Shown here in pieces: positions 36,693 through 41,825 of a stretch of DNA of 41,825 nucleotides (position 1 is the first letter of the stretch; each line of letters begins with the position of its first letter). The DNA is taken from assembly GCA_015039315.1 (NCBI GenBank), contig WIDE01000184.1, positions 1 through 41,825 of the forward strand, read 5' to 3'. Source of the stretch: Clavulina sp. PMI_390 (taxonomy: Eukaryota; Basidiomycota; Agaricomycetes; Cantharellales; Hydnaceae). The translations under genes and the position numbers were made by a program. Under the pieces are notes generated by a model. It did not search any database. It had not been told where the DNA came from and was given only the letters and a program-made list of their open reading frames with translations.

Positions 36693-39252
36693 CTACACTT
36701 CCTCTGTCTCCAGGCTAAAAACTCGCTCGTACCACATCAACTCCTCTTGCATCCCTCGTTTGACGTTCTGGCTCTTCCGCCACCCGTGACCCTCGCCCTC
36801 AAAGACAATATATTTTACCTTTTGATCTATTGCACCCGAGTCCCCATTGCCTACGAGTCTTTCCTTTATTTTAGTGACAATCATTTCCGCCTGGTTTGGT
36901 GGGACGACGTGATCTTCAGATCCTTGCAGTATCTACCGATGGTGGCAAAACGATAATGAGAATCTCGCAAGGCTGAAGCTCGATGATAGTTACTGCGAAA
37001 CTTACAAGGAGAGGAGCGGTAATGCGTTCAGCAAAATGGATCAGACTGCGGTCACGATAGACTTGAGGAACTTCCTCCGCTGTGCCTCCAAGAAGCCCGA
37101 AACCATAATGGCTATCAACGCATATACAAAATAATAAGCGATAATCCAATGGAGGAAGTAATACATTGATACGGACCTCTCAAACTTGTGGGTGTCTTCA
37201 GCGAGAACTTTCAGGTCCGAAATTCCATATAGGTTCGCTCCAGCTTTCCAGATTTCTCTTCTTTCCGTGTCTTCGTCCGTGAGCGCCTGGAGGACCGCGT
37301 AGCCACCTCCCGAGCCACCGCGGATGACCACTCGTTCACCATCAATCCTGCCACTTTCGGCGAGGGCACGTGCGGCTGTGGCACAGTCGTGCACGTCGAC
37401 GACGCCCCATTGGCCAAGAAGAGCAGTGCGATATGCACGACCATAGCCCGTAGAGCCACGGAAATTGACGCTGCAACTGTGATTCGCACATGCAAACACG
37501 CGAGTGAGGAGACCGAAAGAGAAAAATTATAAGAAGGGATAGACAAGTCCATATCATAGAACGCAGTCAGGGCCAGAACTTACAATGCCCATCCCCTAGA
37601 TGTGAAGTACTGTGTCAACCACTTCAAACCCGGCTTGTCTCTTGTCGTTGGACCCCCATGCACGTGGACCACACATGGCGGTTTCTCGCCATCTCCCTTT
37701 CCAGCGGGGTCATACTCCGGATTATCTGGTAGGGCGAACAAAATGTGCAATGGGTGATCAGGGTCTGGATTGGGAAGGGCGAGGGGAAGTTCAGGGGAGA
37801 TGAGGCCTGATGGGAGGAGGGACGAGAGGTTCGATGTAGTTTTCAGTGTAGTGAAGGTTGCTGCTACGGTCTCGCCCTCCTTGAGCTCAGCCCCAGATTG
37901 AACAAGGGAAGTGAGGTTCATGGAGACGAGAGCAGCTGCTACCGCGTCTTGGAACCCCACGAAAGCCACTTCGGTTTCGCTAACCCGCTTCAGTTTCTCT
38001 ACATGGACATAACGATCCCCGTCAGCCACGTGTATCAATTCTCCGGTCTTTATCACCACCACACTCAATCGCGTCTTCCCGTTCATAATTGGGGCTGCGA
38101 CAAGGACATCAGGAGTCAAGGCAGCGACACGATAATCACCGAGGCGCGAGTCAGATTCAGAAAAATCCAGACCCAGAGGCGCCTTGAGAATCGCGTGAGT
38201 AGTTTCGCTCGCCAGTCCGTATATCCATGGGTTCCAGAACCCTGATACATCAGAGAGGAAAACGAGACTGTCCGGTGATATCCAAAGTGGGTTGGAGATG
38301 CTCTCTTCAGCTGCTCCAGCGCTGGTAGCGCCCGCGGCGGAGATGCGTATAGGCTTGCCGCTGAGCTCGATCCCTGCGTCAGTGGCAACAATTTTGGCGA
38401 TGCACAGTTCCGTAGCATCCCAGGGCATGTTCGGGTGACGCCATTGAACGAACGCGAGGTGCGTGCCGTCGGGGCTGATGGTAGGGAACGAATAGAAGTC
38501 TGCTCCCTCGGCCAGCACAGAGATGGATGAGGTCGAAGTATTGATGCAAACAAGTTTGTTAACGACTTCGGTGAATGTTGGCTTCGTATGGTCTTCAAAG
38601 ACAGCGATGACGAGGTGTTTGTGAGTCGGATGAATCGTTGGCGCACCAAAGCGGAAGTTACTATTGTCTATGAGGTTGGCGGAGGTTGGGGGATTCGCGT
38701 GGTCCTAATTAAGCATATTGAAATAGAATAGGACTTTATTAGACGTACCAGGAGATACAGGAACAGGGTCTGTCCCAGGCGATGTCACCTTGAATAGCCG
38801 CCCTGTCTTCCCATCGGAAAAGTAGAATATGCCATCGCGGACCGCGGTGCAGGCACCACCGTACTCATGCACCCTATACGCAGCAGCAGTTATGAGAACA
38901 GTACAACGCTCATATGCAGGTGGGACGACCTACTTGGTCCTGGCATTCCACTCGGCTGGGACGACGTCCTTGCCCTCGCGGGACATGACTGGGACGACGC
39001 GCCCTGCTTCATATGGTCGGTCTTCTGTGTGATAAACTGTACCATTCACGCCGTCAACGAGGACGTCGGAAATCACGATTGCCTACAACAACAACATCAG
39101 TAATCGAACGAAGATTCTAGCTCGCTGCCTGGGAAAGGAGGTGGCGAAGAGGGTAGGGAATGGTAGGATTTGACCTTTTGCGTCAAGATATCAGCCGTAA
39201 TGGGAGATTTCCAAGTGCCAAACGGGGCTTTCTTGAGTGTATGCTCCGACAT
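36693..39252 (-). CDS. Prolyl-oligopeptidase family (S9) serine peptidase
   Basis: Seven exons fit: 39175-39252, 38934-39082, 38759-38873, 37584-38704, 37177-37470, 37006-37111 and 36693-36932, giving 700 residues. The N-terminal half is a beta-propeller-like domain ([45 protein letters not shown]). The C-terminal alpha/beta-hydrolase domain has [19 protein letters not shown] and [10 protein letters not shown] with the nucleophile Ser (usual form GGSAGGY), then [11 protein letters not shown] with the acid Asp and GEGHGWRK with the catalytic His. The triad is complete. Such enzymes are aminopeptidases or dipeptidyl/acyl-peptidases; the exact specificity cannot be told. No signal peptide is seen, so it is likely cytosolic. 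Exon 3 to 4 keeps frame only with a donor at GTATCT (38758). The better-looking GTACGT ten bases on would shift frame. Confidence 0.9.
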
Positions 39253-39748
39253 GCTGCCACCCAAATCGAGGCAATATTGGCTTATGTGACAGAAGTATGA
39301 TGCTCTGGACGACCTCTAGCTCGATATGCTATTAGATCCGTCGACCGCCCGAGGATAGATGTGCAGGGCTGATCGAGAGCTTGGCACGAAAAGCTCGAAT
39401 GAAAGGTCACGGGACAAGATGAGCTCATGTTCAGACGCTCGCCACCCCCTCATCTGAAGCTTCACGCAGATACGCGCCGAAGAACACAAGATTTTGCTTT
39501 GACCTGTAGCTCTCCTTGAGACATAGCAGCGTCTGAGTCGTGGGGTCTCGAGAAAGGGACAAGATACAGGGTGGAAGTTGGGTGTCGAGTCTCGGTTCCG
39601 ACGTCCGACTTGTCTGAGGCTCCTCCTCACATAACAACATTGTTAAGTTACGTGACTAGACTTGATACAACAATTTTTGGGCGGGTTCATCCGCCTTCAG
39701 TCTACATATGCCAACGCTCGCCCGATGTCAACTCTACACCTCCATACC
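39253..39748. other. Intergenic region between peptidase and biotin synthase genes
   Basis: About 500 bases hold the peptidase promoter and the 3' end of the biotin synthase transcript, both on the minus strand. No gene is supported. A TATA-like element upstream of 39252 is not obvious. Confidence 0.5.
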
Positions 39749-41688
39749 TTACATAGCCGGCGCAGGAGCCGACGAAGCAGGAGCCGCGACTTCAGACTCG
39801 ACCGTCGCCCTCTCAGGCAAGACATCATTCCCCCTCAACATCTCCTTCCTCCTCACGCCCTCCTGCTCAAAAGGCCTCATTGGACTCAGACCCCACCTCT
39901 CCAACATGGCCTTATCCTCGTCCCAGGGGGTGCACGGCGTGGTGAGCATCGTATCACCCGTAAAGATCGCGTTGGCACCCGCCATGAATGCGAGTGCTTG
40001 TTCGGGCTCCGAGTAGGTCTGGCGCCCTGCGGCGAGGCGGATGATCGTGCTGGGGAGAACGATGCGCGCGGTGGCAATGGTGCGGAGAATAGTGTGGTGC
40101 GGAAGGGGCTGGATGTGCAATGCATGGGGACGAGGAACGGAGAGAAGGCACAAAAAGGTTTCAGAAGCTCAGGGTGAGTCTCGATGAGGAATAAGATATG
40201 GAGTAACGCACAGGGTTCTTCTCGAGCGGGGTACCTGGGATCGGGACGAGCGCGTTCACGGGGAACGACTCGGGGTGTTCCTCCATACTACGTGAAATGG
40301 TAAAGCGGGTATTAGAGAACGATATCACGATGAGGGGAAGCCAATTAGGAAGAATGAAGGTGGTAAGCTTACCTCCCTACTTCCCAGATAAGGCCGATCC
40401 GATCCTGGTCAGTCTCGCCAAGTCCAAGGATACCACCAGAGCACACGCTAATGCCTGCATCATGAACGGCCGAGATGGTGTCTAGCCGTTCATCGTACGA
40501 CCTAGTAGTGATAACCTAAATGGTGGACGTCTTTGTTATTGAAACTGTATAGCACCATGGTGTAACACATACCTTGGGATAAAATTCACGAGACGTGTCG
40601 AGGTTATGGTTGTATGCTATGGAAAATGCGCAGTGAATGTTAGTTTCGTGTTCATTAACGGCGTGGCGAGGAATTACTGACCAGTGAGGCCAGCCTCTTT
40701 CAGTTGACGCGCCTGTTCTGGCGAGAGCATGCCCAATGTCGTGCATACTTCCATTCCCATCCCCCTGATCTCCGTGACCATCTCCAATATCCTATACTCG
40801 CACCCAAAAGAAGATCACATGTGGGGCAAGCGAAGAAGTGCCGGGCCGCGCACAAATGGAGCACGTTCACAACCGAAAACGAGCAAAAGTAAAATGAAGG
40901 CCCCCCGTTCATGAGTAGTCCAATCAGGTTCGACAGTTGAGTCAGTCATGGCAATCACAGATAAAAAGAGATATGATCATACCGGTTGAATCCACTCTTC
41001 CTTCCTTGGAGATCGCGCCACGCGGCACCCATGCAAAAGCGCGTGCTGCCATTGGCCTTTGCGCGTTTTGCCGCTTCGATCACTGGTTCCTTTTGTAATA
41101 ATCGCGAAGCTTGCGTCGCGGTGTCGTAGCGCGAAGATTGAGAGCAATACGAGCCTAAATGATATTAAAGCGGAAGGAGAAATGGGGATGGATAATGATC
41201 CCGGATGAAGGGACAGGTCAAGTTGATGAAAATCCATCCATCGGTCGATCGGCGGCAAGAGAGATACGCACAGTCTTCAGAGCATCCGCCGCCTGATTTG
41301 AGCATCGAGAACAATCATTAAGAAATCCCGAATTATCCGAGGAATATTATCGAATTTCTCGATTAAGATAATGATAGATAGCGCATCAAGATAATAACGC
41401 ACTCTTGATGTTCATGAGCGTGGCGAGCTGGATTTTAGTGGGATCGTGGTGCGCTGCGTGCACACCAGCAGCACGGACGACTAGAGGGAGCAATGGTCCA
41501 TGGTAGATGTCGGAGATTTCCTGCTTTGTCCAGCGCTTGATGTCGGATGGTGAAGATGCCCCAACCCCCAACTCGTCGCGATATTCTGGGACAGCGGTAG
41601 CGTGCCCTCTTCTCGTGAAAGCAAGACGCGATACGGCGAGAGATCTCTGGGCCGATAGCCTTGGTGTCGCGATTAGAAAGGCCCTCAT
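39749..41688 (-). CDS. BIO2: Biotin synthase, mitochondrial radical SAM enzyme
   Basis: Eight exons join in phase: 41403-41688, 41272-41292, 40983-41154, 40682-40791, 40573-40616, 40373-40515, 40212-40287 and 39749-40108, giving 403 residues. The enzyme inserts sulfur into dethiobiotin to form biotin, using two Fe-S clusters. The N-terminus ([20 protein letters not shown], then TRRGHATA) is a typical mitochondrial presequence. The radical SAM motif is [18 protein letters not shown] with the CxxxCxxC cysteines. Other family phrases are [61 protein letters not shown] and [13 protein letters not shown]. The C-terminus is a variable Ala/Pro tail. The first cluster Cys lies in a 21-nt exon and the second Cys codon is split by the next intron. 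Confidence 0.96.
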
Positions 41689-41825
41689 TGTGCGGGACGA
41701 TGTGGAGGAGGAAGGCAGACTGTTCCGAGGCTAATCGAGCAGGGAGAGTTGCCTGTTCGGGACGCGTGTGATGTGATTGGCCGCTCTTTTTTCCGCAAAC
41801 GAGAAGGGTCTATTCTACACGATTA
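41689..41825. other. Upstream end of window
   Basis: This is short 5' flanking sequence of the biotin synthase gene, presumably part of its promoter. I see no second gene. Confidence 0.4.

Overview
The window looks like gene-dense chromosomal DNA of a basidiomycete fungus, most likely an agaricomycete. Genes are cut by many short introns (about 50-75 nt, GT-AG, a few GC-AG), intergenic gaps are under 1.3 kb, and a neurofibromin-type RasGAP and a mitochondrial biotin synthase are present. I see no rRNA, tRNA, transposon or CRISPR. The genus cannot be named from sequence alone.

Left part (1-17.5 kb): a membrane-anchored nucleotide pyrophosphatase/phosphodiesterase (515-3205, +); a ~10 kb neurofibromin/Ira-type RasGAP gene (3756-13895, +); a small unrecognised 81-residue protein (14825-15309, -); and, divergent from it, a hydrophilic, Asn/Thr/Gly-rich, stress-protein-like gene (16479-17503, +).

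Centre (17.9-36 kb): a tandemly duplicated pair of divergent genes. Each unit has a ~1,190-residue beta-rich protein on the minus strand (A1 17883-21785, A2 27009-30911) and a ~860-880-residue protein on the plus strand (B1 22682-26497, B2 32191-35907), with their 5' ends facing across a shared promoter region. A1 and A2 have the same seven-exon structure, and their five middle exons are identical in length. B1 and B2 share most exon lengths. The divergent promoters keep common blocks, including GTCAC-N6-GTCACGC, which also lies in the third divergent promoter of the window (15.9 kb). A fragment of a third B copy sits at about 36.2 kb. I do not recognise A or B as named families. B has a stretch that resembles the His-containing core of DNA/RNA non-specific nucleases, but this is inference. 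B1 has a likely splice-donor lesion. B2 is open throughout but has Tyr where B1 has a candidate catalytic His. This co-duplicated pair is the best candidate for an undescribed system.

Right part (36.7-41.8 kb): a prolyl-oligopeptidase-family (S9) serine peptidase (36693-39252, -) and mitochondrial biotin synthase (39749-41688, -), the step that inserts sulfur into dethiobiotin. Gene models were spliced by hand; phases were checked for every gene except parts of the RasGAP.
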